Origin: Bacillus_BU sp051233475
GTDB taxonomy: Bacteria; Bacillota; Bacilli; Bacillales; Cytobacillaceae
Assembly: GCF_051233475.1 (NCBI RefSeq)
Contig: NZ_JBKFGH010000013.1
Span: 1 to 64,000, forward strand
Direction of reading: 5' to 3'
DNA: 64,000 bases
Of the stretch, positions 53,158 to 61,686 are shown one piece after another. The number at the start of each line of letters is the position of its first letter. The stretch's first letter is position 1. The notes beneath the pieces are model-generated. The model saw only the letters and a list, made by a program, of their open reading frames with translations. It was not told the origin of the DNA and ran no database searches. The translations under genes were made by a program, and so were the position numbers.

Positions 53158-53204
53158 ACAAAAAAAACAAGTGCAAAGCGCATAATTGCGCACAACACTT
53201 GTTT
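53158..53204 (-). terminator. Intrinsic terminator inside the leader of the polyamine operon
   Basis: On the minus strand AAACAAGTG...CACTTGTTT with an inner TGCGC/GCGCA stem is followed by at least T8. It lies about 140 bases before the lys1 start and after the promoter, so it is placed as an attenuator. Confidence 0.85.
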
Positions 53205-53392
53205 GGATATATTCTTCAATATTAAAAAATGTATATTCATGACAAAAAGTCATATTTATACGGCCTATCATAAACTTCAAAAGACATTATGATAGAAAGC
53301 TCTTTAATATTCAAAATATATCTTAAATAGGATCAGAGTCTATATAGCAAATAATTACTTTTACCACTCTTATTGACCGTTTCACAAGTTGT

Positions 53393-53579
53393 GTGCATAT
53401 GCACTGGTTGTAAAGTAACCAACTTATAAAATTTGAGCTTTTAACTCAATCAATAAGGCAACTAAAGTTGCCAATCGGCATTTGACCCGGCTGTCCGTAT
53501 GGCCTTAACTTCTCTTGCAAGAAGTGGTCAAAATTATCTGCTTGGAAAGATCCAGATATATTGAATAATAGCTTTCCAA
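53393..53579 (-). ncRNA. Candidate cis-regulatory RNA in the leader of the polyamine operon
   Basis: The segment is dense in inverted repeats: TTGGAAAG/CTTTCCAA (53542-53579); a three-way junction closed by GACC/GGTC (53484-53529) with arms GGC/GCC and ACTTC/GAAGT; GGCAAC-TAAA-GTTGCC (53457-53472); TTGAG/CTCAA (53433-53449); GTGCATATGCAC (53393-53404). A further hairpin CTATCATAA/TTATGATAG lies downstream (53265-53295). It matches no riboswitch class I can name. Confidence 0.5.
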
Positions 53580-53592
53580 ATTACGCTTCTTT

Positions 53593-53621
53593 ATATTATC
53601 AGCATATAATATAAATAGCAA
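53593..53621 (-). promoter_or_regulatory. Promoter of the polyamine operon
   Basis: On the minus strand TTGCTA (53616-53621) and TAATAT (53593-53598) are 17 bases apart. Transcription would start near 53586, at the first leader hairpin. Confidence 0.65.
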
Positions 53622-53843
53622 GAGATAAAATGAAAATTTTGTCACATAAATTCGATTACACTGTCATAATCAGCAGGATTTTAAGTTTTTGGCTTTTTAT
53701 GAGGATTAGAAGAAATTATTTTTTGTGATAAATTTGACATTCATACGGTAACTAATTTATGTGAACTGCCGCATAACGTGCAAGTCTAAACTACATATTG
53801 CCAATCTTATTGGAAAAACTAAAATAAAGGAGGTTTTCAATCA

Positions 53844-53993
53844 ATGAAAAAGTTCTTTATTATGTTTTTCTTTATCCTTTTTTCTTTCTCACTAACGGGT
53901 TGTGGAGATGACGAAAAACTTGAGGAAGGAGAAAAGATTGAAGAAGTAGAAGAAGAGGATGAAATTGGCGATGGCGAAATAGATGATGAGTAA
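53844..53993 (+). CDS. Small acidic lipoprotein
   Basis: A 49-residue protein with a signal peptide MKKFFIMFFFILFSFS and lipobox LTGC. The mature part is almost entirely Glu, Asp and Lys (GDDEKLEEGEKIEEVEEEDE...). ATG 53844 follows AAAGGAGG, so translation is convincing despite the small size. The function is unknown; the acidic tail could bind cations or be a spacer. Not recognised as a named family. Confidence 0.7.
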   Translation: MKKFFIMFFFILFSFSLTGCGDDEKLEEGEKIEEVEEEDEIGDGEIDDE

Positions 53994-54048
53994 CGAATGA
54001 TTCAGGAGACAGAATCTAGGTAATTATTGAAATTATTCATATGAATTA

Positions 54049-54093
54049 GTAAAAAACCTCAAGCATGTTCATACAAATGCTTGAGGTTTTTGC
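54049..54093. terminator. gdhA terminator (also suits the lipoprotein gene)
   Basis: AAAAACCTCAAGCAT-gttcatacaa-ATGCTTGAGGTTTTT, with T tracts in both directions. Confidence 0.92.
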
Positions 54094-54103
54094 TTTTTTT
54101 AAA

Positions 54104-55486
54104 TTAAATAATCCCTTGAGCTAACATGGCATCAGCAACTTTAATGAAACCGGCAATATTAGCACCAACTACAAGGTTTCCCGGGTTGCCGTACTCTTCG
54201 GCAGCTTTTACACTTTCACGATAAATATTAACCATGATATTGTTTAATTTTGAATCAACTTCTTCAAAGGTCCATCCATATCTCATGCTGTTTTGAGCCA
54301 TTTCTAATGCAGAAACAGCGACCCCGCCTGCATTGCCCGCTTTAGCAGGTGCAAACATAACCTTATTATTTAAGAAGATTTTTATCGCTTCAAGCGTCGA
54401 AGGCATGTTAGCACCTTCACCAATTGCTTTAACTCCGTTCAATACGAGTGTATTTGCAGCTGCTTCATCAATTTCATTCTGAGTTGCACAAGGCAGGGCG
54501 ATATCACATGGAATCGACCAAATTCCCTGCCAGCCCTCCGTGTATTGAGCCTCTGGATGATAATTTATATAGTCACTAATTCGAGCTCTTTGTACTTCTT
54601 TAATCAGTTTAACAGTTTCTAGATTAATGCCATTTTCATCGTAAATATACCCGTTTGAATCACTGCAGGCAACCACTCTTGCCCCTAACTCCAGCGCTTT
54701 TTCAATTGCATAAATGGACACATTACCAGAGCCTGATACAACAACTGTACTACCATGGAATGTATGGCCGTGATCCTGGAGCATCTCTTCTACAAAGTAG
54801 ACAGTACCATATCCGGTCGCTTCTGTTCTTGCTAAGCTTCCCCCATATCCAAGCCCTTTACCTGTAAGAACACCTGCTTCATAGCCACCGCGTATTTTTC
54901 GATATTGGCCAAATAGATAGCCTATTTCTCTCCCGCCTACACCAATATCACCGGCAGGAACATCCGTATCCGGACCGATATGTTTGGCTAGTTCTGTCAT
55001 AAAGCTTTGGCAGAAGCGCATGATCTCATGATCGGATTTTCCCTTTGGATCAAAGTCGGCCCCACCTTTACCACCACCAATAGGCTGGCCGGTAAGCGAG
55101 TTTTTTAAGATTTGTTCAAAGCCTAAAAATTTAATAATACTTGTGTTTACAGAAGGATGGAATCTGAGACCGCCCTTATAAGGACCAATTGCACTATTAA
55201 ATTGGACACGGAAACCTCGGTTAACATGGACTTTACCAAGATCATCAACCCAAGGTACACGGAAGGTAATCATTCTTTCTGGTTCTGCGATACGCTCGAG
55301 GATTCCAGCTTCAGCATATTTGGGGTGTCTGGCAAAAACCGGTACAAGGGAATCAAAAATTTCTTTAACAGCTTGATGGAATTCACTTTCACCGGGATTT
55401 CTAGATAGGATTTTTTCGTATACGTTATTTACATAATCGCTTGCTGTTTGCATATCTTCTTGGTTTAATACCGTTACCATGTTCAT
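54104..55486 (-). CDS. gdhA: NADP-type glutamate dehydrogenase
   Basis: A 460-residue enzyme of the hexameric GDH family that makes glutamate from 2-oxoglutarate and ammonium. It has GGLRFHPSVN, the catalytic lysine region PIGGGKGGADFDPKG, and the Rossmann motif SGSGNVSIYA. Length and motifs match the biosynthetic NADPH type rather than the catabolic RocG/GudB of B. subtilis. It is divergent from the gltC-like gene. Confidence 0.96.
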   Translation of the reverse strand: MNMVTVLNQEDMQTASDYVNNVYEKILSRNPGESEFHQAVKEIFDSLVPVFARHPKYAEAGILERIAEPERMITFRVPWVDDLGKVHVNRGFRVQFNSAIGPYKGGLRFHPSVNTSIIKFLGFEQILKNSLTGQPIGGGKGGADFDPKGKSDHEIMRFCQSFMTELAKHIGPDTDVPAGDIGVGGREIGYLFGQYRKIRGGYEAGVLTGKGLGYGGSLARTEATGYGTVYFVEEMLQDHGHTFHGSTVVVSGSGNVSIYAIEKALELGARVVACSDSNGYIYDENGINLETVKLIKEVQRARISDYINYHPEAQYTEGWQGIWSIPCDIALPCATQNEIDEAAANTLVLNGVKAIGEGANMPSTLEAIKIFLNNKVMFAPAKAGNAGGVAVSALEMAQNSMRYGWTFEEVDSKLNNIMVNIYRESVKAAEEYGNPGNLVVGANIAGFIKVADAMLAQGII

Positions 55487-55710
55487 GGATTAGAATTTCT
55501 CCTTTTTAGATAGAATTATTTCAGTAAACTAAAAAATCAGAAATCATAGATTAAACTACTATTTATAAGTATTCTATTCCATTGGTTTTCGTTTAAACAA
55601 GAAATTTTACAGCTAACAAAAAAAGGATATCAATAGAATAAAAGTAATTTCGAAATAATAAATTAACTTTTAAAAATTGTAAATCAGTTATATAATTTAG
55701 ATTAAAAACA

Positions 55711-55725
55711 ATCTCATTTTGAGAT
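55711..55725. promoter_or_regulatory. GltC box in the gdhA-gltC intergenic region
   Basis: ATCTC-ATTTT-GAGAT is a perfect dyad of the LysR T-N11-A type and matches the known GltC box I of Bacillus. It overlaps the gltC promoter region, where autoregulation is expected. Confidence 0.8.
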
Positions 55726-55746
55726 AAATGTTAAGGGAGTTTAGTA

Positions 55747-56649
55747 ATGGAGCTACGGCAATTACGCTACTTTATTGAAGTAGCGAAACGAGAGCATGTA
55801 TCAGAGGCAGCTCAACATATACATGTTGCTCAATCAGCTATCAGCAGACAAATCGCTAATCTTGAAGATGAGCTGGGAGTCCAGTTGTTTGAAAAGGATG
55901 GACGAAATGTAAAGCTCACACCAGTAGGGAAATTATTTTTAGAACATGCGGAAACAGCATTAAAGGCAATTGACTATGCGAAGGAACAAATCGATGAATA
56001 CTTAAATCCGGAAAGCGGAACGATAAAAGTTGGCTTTCCAACTAGTTTGGCCAGCCATTTAATGCCAACAGTTATATCAGCCTTTAAGGAAAAACACTCG
56101 AATGTTGCCTTTCAGTTGCGACAGGGTTCATATAAATTTTTGATCGATGCTGTTAAAAATCGGGAGATCAACCTGGCCTTTTTAGGACCTGTACCGACCC
56201 AAGACCCGGATATTGAAAGTCAAATATTATTTTCTGAAAATATATCTGCCCTTTTGCCAATCAGTCATCCTTTGGCAGGACAGCGAAGCTTGCGACTAAA
56301 CGACCTACGAAATGATGAATTTGTTTTATTCCCTGAAGGGATGGTTTTACATCGGGTCGTAATCGATGCCTGCAAGCAAGCCGGTTTTATTCCTAACGGG
56401 TCTTCAGTTGGAGAAGATTTAGATGCGATTAAGGGTTTAGTTTCAGCAGGAATGGGAGTCACGCTTCTTCCTGATAGCACTTTTGATGAAACTTCTCCTC
56501 GGTTTACAGTAAGAATTCCAATCGATATGCCCCAAGTGAGAAGGACCGTTGGTCTTATTTTACCCAAGCAGCGGGAACTTGCCCCTTCAGAAAAGGTGTT
56601 TTATCGATTTGTAAAAGATTTTTTCAATAGGCTAGAGCAATACAAATAA
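55747..56649 (+). CDS. gltC: LysR-type regulator, GltC orthologue
   Basis: A 300-residue LysR regulator. The N-terminal HTH (VSEAAQHIHVAQSAISRQIANLE) begins near residue 18; an effector domain follows, with GFPTSLASHLMPTVISAF and VSAGMGVTLLPDSTF. Similarity to B. subtilis GltC runs the full length, including the QRELAPSEKVFY segment near the end. B. subtilis GltC activates gltAB in response to 2-oxoglutarate and glutamate; here the neighbour is gdhA. ATG follows GGGAG. Confidence 0.9.
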   Translation: MELRQLRYFIEVAKREHVSEAAQHIHVAQSAISRQIANLEDELGVQLFEKDGRNVKLTPVGKLFLEHAETALKAIDYAKEQIDEYLNPESGTIKVGFPTSLASHLMPTVISAFKEKHSNVAFQLRQGSYKFLIDAVKNREINLAFLGPVPTQDPDIESQILFSENISALLPISHPLAGQRSLRLNDLRNDEFVLFPEGMVLHRVVIDACKQAGFIPNGSSVGEDLDAIKGLVSAGMGVTLLPDSTFDETSPRFTVRIPIDMPQVRRTVGLILPKQRELAPSEKVFYRFVKDFFNRLEQYK

Positions 56650-56658
56650 AGGATGTAA

Positions 56659-56688
56659 AGGCAGTCTTTTTAGACTGTCTTATTTTAA
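56659..56688 (+). terminator. gltC terminator
   Basis: AGGCAGTCT-ttt-tAGACTGTCTT followed by ATTTT. Confidence 0.82.
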
Positions 56689-56861
56689 TAGAGGCAATCG
56701 ATGGTTTTTACGCAAATTGTTAAAAAGTGTTAATAATTTATTGAAAATTAAGTATGAAAATAATTGTATAATTTTTCTGTATATATCGACTATTTTCTAA
56801 TAAGAAAGGGGCAACGAGGACTAGAAATTCATTTAGATCTCTGAAATGTGGGGGAATGAAC

Positions 56862-57137
56862 ATGTATTGTTCCAATTGTGGAGTAAGAATTTCTAATACA
56901 ACAGAGATTTGCCATAAATGTGGTGTTAGGCCATTTAGAACAAAGGATTATTGTTATAGTTGTGGAGAGAGAAACTATAATAAACAAGCAGAGTGTAGCA
57001 ATTGTGGGGAAACTTTAGACGATAAAACTGTAAGCGCTTCAATTGGTGTAAATATGGATGATTCATGGTTTGCTTCTATTCAGACTACTCTTCCACCGGG
57101 CTTAAAACAGTTAATGGTTATGTTTAAACGTGATTGA
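56862..57137 (+). CDS. Double zinc-ribbon protein of unknown function
   Basis: A 91-residue protein with four knuckles (CSNC, CHKC, CYSC, CSNC), i.e. two zinc ribbons in the first 50 residues. The C-terminal part (DSWFASIQTTLPPGLKQLMVMF) could be amphipathic. ATG 56862 is seven bases from GTGGGGG; the ATG two codons earlier is too close to it. No clear functional assignment. Confidence 0.7.
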   Translation: MYCSNCGVRISNTTEICHKCGVRPFRTKDYCYSCGERNYNKQAECSNCGETLDDKTVSASIGVNMDDSWFASIQTTLPPGLKQLMVMFKRD

Positions 57138-57154
57138 AGTTATTTACATAAAGG

Positions 57155-57190
57155 AGAAAAGACCTGGAACGAGATTCAGGCCTTTTTTAT
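57155..57190 (+). terminator. Terminator after the zinc-ribbon gene
   Basis: AAAAGACCTG...CAGGCCTTTTTT. Confidence 0.8.
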
Positions 57191-57295
57191 TTGACCATTT
57201 TTCCATTTTGTTCGCAATTTTGTCACAAAATTAGCCATAAAGAGTCATATTTCATCATTTTCACCCGTGCTATATTTTTTTTAGAGGTGTGGGAA

Positions 57296-58591
57296 ATGCT
57301 ACCAAAATCGCGGTTCGTATGTTTTGTTCTAATTGGGTTCCTGCTTGGCGGATTTAGTCATCCTACTCTAGCCAACGTTGATATTCAGGAGCTAATTGAT
57401 CATGCCAAAGCGGGTGAAACGGTCAAAATTCCGAGTGGTACATACAGAGAGTCAATAACGATCGATAAGGCAATAAAGGTCATTGGTGAGGGCGAGGTAA
57501 GGATTATTTCTGATGGAGAGAACCCTGCTTTAACCATTAAAAACAGGGGGGCTTCCGTACAAGACGTCATCGTTGAGAACACCAGATCTGAATTTGCAGT
57601 ATTCGTAACAGGTTCAAATCATCTGTTGCAAAACATAACCGTAAAGACGGCTAAAATCGGAGTCCGGTTAAATGAAGCAAGTAAGATAGTAGTAAAAGAA
57701 GTAAAAGTTGAAGGTCTGCCAGGAGCACAGAAAGTAGGAAATGGAATTGATCTTTTCCAAGCAAAAGAAAATATCATTGAAAACAACACGGTTTCGGGCA
57801 TAAGAGATGGGATTTATGTGGAATCTAGTGGCGCAAACAAGATAACCGGAAATACTGTGTCGAATTCTCGCTACGGACTTCATTTTATGTATACGCAGGA
57901 TAATATTGTGAGGGGTAATACATTCACCAATAGTCATACGGGAAGTATGATCATGGTTTCTTATAATGAGTTATATGAAAATAATTATCTGTTAGAAAAC
58001 AGGAAAAATGTTAACTCACAAGGTCTTTATTTATATGATGTGCATGACTCGATGTTTAGAGATAATCATATTAACGATAATCGAATCGGTATCATGATTG
58101 ATAACAGTTTTACAAATACAATTAGTAGAAATGAGTTCAAAGGGAATGCATTGGGCATCATCTTTAAACAATCTACGGATAATAACATCACGAAAAATGA
58201 TTTTAAAATAAATGTAACAACGATTCTGACGTATGGAGATAACTCTAAAAACAATAATCTTATAAATAATTACTGGGATAATCAAACCGGTGTGGATGCA
58301 AACGGGGATCATTTTAGTGATTTAGAGGTTGTCGCAGATCCTTATTTTATGGAGATCACCGACAAAAATTCAGCTTTTCAGCTTTTATTCCAATCACCGG
58401 GAATGGTCTTGATGGAGAAGCTGTTTAAGAGTGCCGAGGAAAATCTAGTTAAGGACTCGTCTCCTGTGATGGTTCCGAATATTCAGGAAGATGGCCGAAC
58501 TGAACTAAATATGGGTATTATGTTAATTTCTATATTATTCATACTATCAAGCTTAAGTATTTATTTAATGGGGAGGAAGAAATGGCAATGA
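57296..58591 (+). CDS. nosD: Nitrous oxide reductase maturation protein NosD
   Basis: A 431-residue exported beta-helix protein. A signal peptide covers about residues 1-27 and parallel beta-helix (CASH/NosD) repeats fill residues 40-350, with recurring N-x-I/F-x-N-N rungs. A C-terminal TM helix (MGIMLISILFILSSLSIYLMG) anchors it outside the cell. NosD works with the NosFY transporter in assembling the copper sites of NosZ. ATG 57296 follows AGAGGTG; the frame extends 35 codons upstream without a site. Confidence 0.92.
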   Translation: MLPKSRFVCFVLIGFLLGGFSHPTLANVDIQELIDHAKAGETVKIPSGTYRESITIDKAIKVIGEGEVRIISDGENPALTIKNRGASVQDVIVENTRSEFAVFVTGSNHLLQNITVKTAKIGVRLNEASKIVVKEVKVEGLPGAQKVGNGIDLFQAKENIIENNTVSGIRDGIYVESSGANKITGNTVSNSRYGLHFMYTQDNIVRGNTFTNSHTGSMIMVSYNELYENNYLLENRKNVNSQGLYLYDVHDSMFRDNHINDNRIGIMIDNSFTNTISRNEFKGNALGIIFKQSTDNNITKNDFKINVTTILTYGDNSKNNNLINNYWDNQTGVDANGDHFSDLEVVADPYFMEITDKNSAFQLLFQSPGMVLMEKLFKSAEENLVKDSSPVMVPNIQEDGRTELNMGIMLISILFILSSLSIYLMGRKKWQ

Positions 58592-59178
58592 AAAGAAAAA
58601 TGGGGTTCTTAATGTTGGTATTATTATTAGCGTTTGCGGTTGCAGGCTGCAACTCTGAGAAAACGGAAAAAGAAACCGACAAAAGTAAGGAAACAAAAGT
58701 AGAGGAAAAAGAAACTTCAAAAGTAGAACCAAAAGCAATTGACGAAGCAGTAGACAAATGTGAAAACTGTAAAATGGCTGTAGCAGATAATGCGGATGCG
58801 ACAGAAATTGTCCTAAAAGATGGGAAAGTGCTTGTATTTGATGACATCGGCTGTATGGTCAATAAGTGGATAAAAGCAAATGGTACTGACGAAATCGAAA
58901 CTGCATTTGTCCGTAGCCATCATGACAAAGAATGGTTAGATTTTGAAAAAGCGGTTTATGTATTTGACCCAAAAATTACAACCGCAATGGGATATGGGGT
59001 TATTGCATTTAAAGATGAAGCAGGGGCGCAAGCTTTCATTGATAAAAATGGAATGGGAACAATCATGACAAAGGCTGAGCTGGATAAGCATACATGGCCA
59101 CAGGATAAAAACAATATGACAATGAAAATGCATATGGACAGCACTGACGGTGAGCACGAAGAAATGAATATGCAGTAA
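58582..59178 (+). CDS. nosL: Copper-binding lipoprotein NosL
   Basis: A 198-residue lipoprotein with lipobox VAGC (C23). A charged linker precedes the NosL core, with CENCKMAVAD around residue 60 and DDIGCMVNKW, the likely Cu(I) site. The C-terminus is rich in Met and His (NNMTMKMHMDSTDGEHEEMNM). NosL delivers copper to NosZ in denitrifiers. The start overlaps the end of nosD by 10 bases. Confidence 0.93.
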   Translation: MAMKRKMGFLMLVLLLAFAVAGCNSEKTEKETDKSKETKVEEKETSKVEPKAIDEAVDKCENCKMAVADNADATEIVLKDGKVLVFDDIGCMVNKWIKANGTDEIETAFVRSHHDKEWLDFEKAVYVFDPKITTAMGYGVIAFKDEAGAQAFIDKNGMGTIMTKAELDKHTWPQDKNNMTMKMHMDSTDGEHEEMNMQ

Positions 59179-59185
59179 TAACTGA

Positions 59186-59372
59186 ATGGCTCTGTTAAAG
59201 AACAATTTGATTTTTGAGCACACTGTTGATTGGAGCGGAAGGTGCGAGACTCCTGCGGGAGAAGGTGTCACGGGAGACCCCACAGGCGCTATGGCGCCGA
59301 GGAGGCTCCCGGACTCCCCCGCGGAAAGGGAGCACCTGCAGCGGAAATCAACAGCCAATTTTAACAGAGCCA
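59186..59372. repeat. GC-rich interspersed repeat (family 1), intact copy between nosL and nosY
   Basis: From GGCTCTGTTAAAGAACAA to AATTTTAACAGAGCC, with terminal inverted repeats and an inner inverted structure (CTGTTGATTGGAGCGG ... CGGAAATCAACAG). It is nearly identical to the split copy at 19841-20137. It interrupts the spacing of the nos genes. No terminator T tract follows. Confidence 0.92.
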
Positions 59373-59442
59373 ACTGAATAAAAGTTTGAGTGGGGCTGAC
59401 TTGTCAGCCTCATTCAAATGAGCAGAAAAGAGGGGAATTTGC

Positions 59443-60267
59443 TTGGATTCCTTTGTATTTTTTCGACAGGAATGGATAACTTCGCTAAGACAAAAGTCTT
59501 TTTACTTATTTGCTGGTTTGTTTTTATTAATTATGATATTTATTTTTCTTATCCAATTAAATATTGGTGGATTAAGCAGTTATACCAATGTAACAGCAAC
59601 TGCTTTTAATGTACTATTATACTCCTTGCCGCTAATTGTCATGTTATTAGGGGCATTTTCGATTACGGAGGAACAGGAAGCCGGGCGGTTTGCCCTACTC
59701 CTTACCTATCCGTTCAAAATGAGATCTTATATTGTAGGTAAATATCTTGGTCAGTTTTTAACCCATTTTATTATTATCACCTTTAGCTTTGGTGTTTTTA
59801 GTGCGTTAAGTTTTTTATTTAAAGCAGCAGACTCAGGCTCAGTGAAAGGGATCCTGCTCATCTATTTATTTGCACTATTGGTTACAGCCTCATTTTTAGC
59901 AATTGGAATTTTAATTGGTGTCCTATCCTCCACACGTTGGCAAGCGATGATGATTGCCATCTCTTTATGGTTTATTTTAATTATGATTTGGCCGATGCTG
60001 CTGATAGGCAGTTTAAGCTTTCTTCGGTATATGATGGTGAAGCCCATCCTAATGGTATTAACCGTTCTAAATCCGGCAGAGCTATTGCGTGTTTTTTTTG
60101 TGATTCAGTTTGAAGGTGGGTCTATTTTTGGACAGCAATATTATCAAATAATCGATTTTTTAAAAGGCCCAGCAACGCTATTATACTTAATAGTCTACCT
60201 TCTCATCTACGTAATCGGAATGTTAGCTGGATCGACTTTTCTAATAGGAAGGAAAGTTAAAAAATGA
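59443..60267 (+). CDS. nosY: ABC-2 type permease NosY
   Basis: A 274-residue membrane protein with six predicted helices and the extracytoplasmic loop pattern of NosY. The cytosolic motif EEQEAGRFALLLTYP precedes TM2/3. It forms the NosFY transporter that acts with NosD. A TTG start at 59443 lies six bases after GAGGGGAA; an overlapping frame from 59418 is not coding. It overlaps nosF by four bases. Confidence 0.9.
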   Translation: MDSFVFFRQEWITSLRQKSFYLFAGLFLLIMIFIFLIQLNIGGLSSYTNVTATAFNVLLYSLPLIVMLLGAFSITEEQEAGRFALLLTYPFKMRSYIVGKYLGQFLTHFIIITFSFGVFSALSFLFKAADSGSVKGILLIYLFALLVTASFLAIGILIGVLSSTRWQAMMIAISLWFILIMIWPMLLIGSLSFLRYMMVKPILMVLTVLNPAELLRVFFVIQFEGGSIFGQQYYQIIDFLKGPATLLYLIVYLLIYVIGMLAGSTFLIGRKVKK

Positions 60268-60980
60268 ATCAGCCTATCTTAGAGATTAATAATATTACGA
60301 AAACCTTTCAAAAAACAGAAGTTGTTTCGCCCTTTTCTTTACAATTGGATGAAGGACAAATTGGTGTTTTAGTAGGCGGGAATGGTGCGGGGAAAAGTAC
60401 GATTATTAAAATGATCGGCGGAATCTTTCAACCTAGCAGTGGGGAAATAACGGTTTGTGGATTAAATTACCGTGATCGAAAAAACTATCCAAATAAAATT
60501 AGTTATATGCCGGATGACTTTCATTTTCCCAGTGGGCTAACTGTAAAAGAATGGCTGAATTTTTATGCAAAGTTAAGTAAAGTCTCTGAAGGACAAACGG
60601 ATAAGGCCCTAAAATTAGTTGGACTACATACGAAACAAGGAGAAATGCTAAGTCATCTTTCCAAAGGAATGAGACAACGCCTTTTATTTGCTCAAGCTTA
60701 TATAAGAGATAACGATCTAATTTTATTAGATGAGCCTACAAACGGATTAGATCCGTATTGGGTTTCAAGCTTTGCGGATATTTTATTACAGTTGCGCTCA
60801 GCCAAAAAGACAATATTACTATCCACTCACCAGCTTGATGTTGCGGCAACCATTGCGGATGTGGTAATTTTCCTCCATCAAGGCAAGATCTATCATGAAA
60901 TTGAAGTGAATGATGTCGATAGAGATCACTTGCACTCAAGACTTTATCAAATAAATAAAGAAATATATGGTTTTAAATAA
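60264..60980 (+). CDS. nosF: ABC transporter ATPase NosF
   Basis: A 238-residue ATPase. Walker A GGNGAGKSTIIKMIGG, the signature LSKGMRQRLLFAQ and Walker B LILLDEPTNGLDP are present. The ATGA overlap with nosY indicates coupled synthesis. It powers NosY. Confidence 0.93.
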   Translation: MNQPILEINNITKTFQKTEVVSPFSLQLDEGQIGVLVGGNGAGKSTIIKMIGGIFQPSSGEITVCGLNYRDRKNYPNKISYMPDDFHFPSGLTVKEWLNFYAKLSKVSEGQTDKALKLVGLHTKQGEMLSHLSKGMRQRLLFAQAYIRDNDLILLDEPTNGLDPYWVSSFADILLQLRSAKKTILLSTHQLDVAATIADVVIFLHQGKIYHEIEVNDVDRDHLHSRLYQINKEIYGFK

Positions 60981-61016
60981 AAAAACAGAGGCTTTAAAGA
61001 AGTCTCTGTTTTTTCT
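60977..61016. terminator. Bidirectional terminator between nosF and the response regulator gene
   Basis: AAAAAACAGAGGCTT-taaag-AAGTCTCTGTTTTTT. Confidence 0.9.
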
Positions 61017-61017
61017 A

Positions 61018-61683
61018 TTATTGTTCCACCCAACCATTTTCGATGGCATATCGGGTGAGGTGAACGCGGTTTTTTATATCTAATTTTTTTGTAATATTTT
61101 TTAGGTGGTTTTTCACGGTATATTCAGAGATAAAAATCATGTTGGAAATTTCTTTATTTGTATAGCCCTTGGCAACTAGCTTTAATATTTCCATTTCACG
61201 CTGTGAAAGCGGATTGGCTGGATGTGTATGGGTAGAGCTTTTCCTTGGATGGCTTGAAATCGTTTGGATAACCTCATTTACAAGTTCGTAGGACACCGGG
61301 ATATTGTCGGAAACGACCGATTTCAAATAAGGGTACCAATCGCCAGGGTTCACCTTTTTGATGAGAAACCCTTGAGCACCTTGCTTTAAAGCTTCAAATA
61401 GATGGGTGCTGTCTTCAGACACAGTTAAGATGACAATTTTAATATTGGGGTGCCGTTCTTTAATCAGTTTGGTTGTCTTTAACCCATCTAAATCCGGCAT
61501 ATTAATATCCATTAAAATAAGATCAGGATGAAGCTGATCGGATAAGAAGATTGCTTCTTCACCGCTTCTTGCCTCACCAATGATCGTAAAATCCTCATAC
61601 TCGCTTAATTGTTCTCTAATCGCTTCTCTAGCATGCGCATGGTCATCAACAATTAGCACTTTCGTTATCTTTGTTTCAATCAT
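61018..61683 (-). CDS. NarL/LuxR-type response regulator
   Basis: A 221-residue regulator. The receiver domain has D59 in LILMDINMPDLDG, and the LuxR HTH at the C-terminus reads LSQREMEILKLVAKGYTNKEIS. It partners the histidine kinase gene four bases upstream. The signal and targets are unknown; the adjacent convergent nos genes could be targets, but nothing in the sequence shows this. Confidence 0.93.
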   Translation of the reverse strand: MIETKITKVLIVDDHAHAREAIREQLSEYEDFTIIGEARSGEEAIFLSDQLHPDLILMDINMPDLDGLKTTKLIKERHPNIKIVILTVSEDSTHLFEALKQGAQGFLIKKVNPGDWYPYLKSVVSDNIPVSYELVNEVIQTISSHPRKSSTHTHPANPLSQREMEILKLVAKGYTNKEISNMIFISEYTVKNHLKNITKKLDIKNRVHLTRYAIENGWVEQ

Positions 61684-61686
61684 GTT

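Noticed and set aside
53031..53240. Minus-strand 69-codon frame upstream of lys1
   Set aside because: It spans the terminator hairpin of the leader and has no ribosome site or protein-like composition.
53260..53276. Third SCC-like att site (GGCCTATCATAAAC)
   Set aside because: Only the short TATCATAA core matches, and it is one arm of a local hairpin in the polyamine leader.
53440..53530. Cyclic-di-GMP (GEMM) riboswitch
   Set aside because: GACAGCCGGGT...TGCCGA recalls the 3' half of GEMM, but the required GACGCAAAGC and GGCAAAC parts are missing.
59186..59377. Plus-strand 63-codon frame
   Set aside because: It lies wholly inside the intact interspersed repeat; its sequence is dictated by the repeat.
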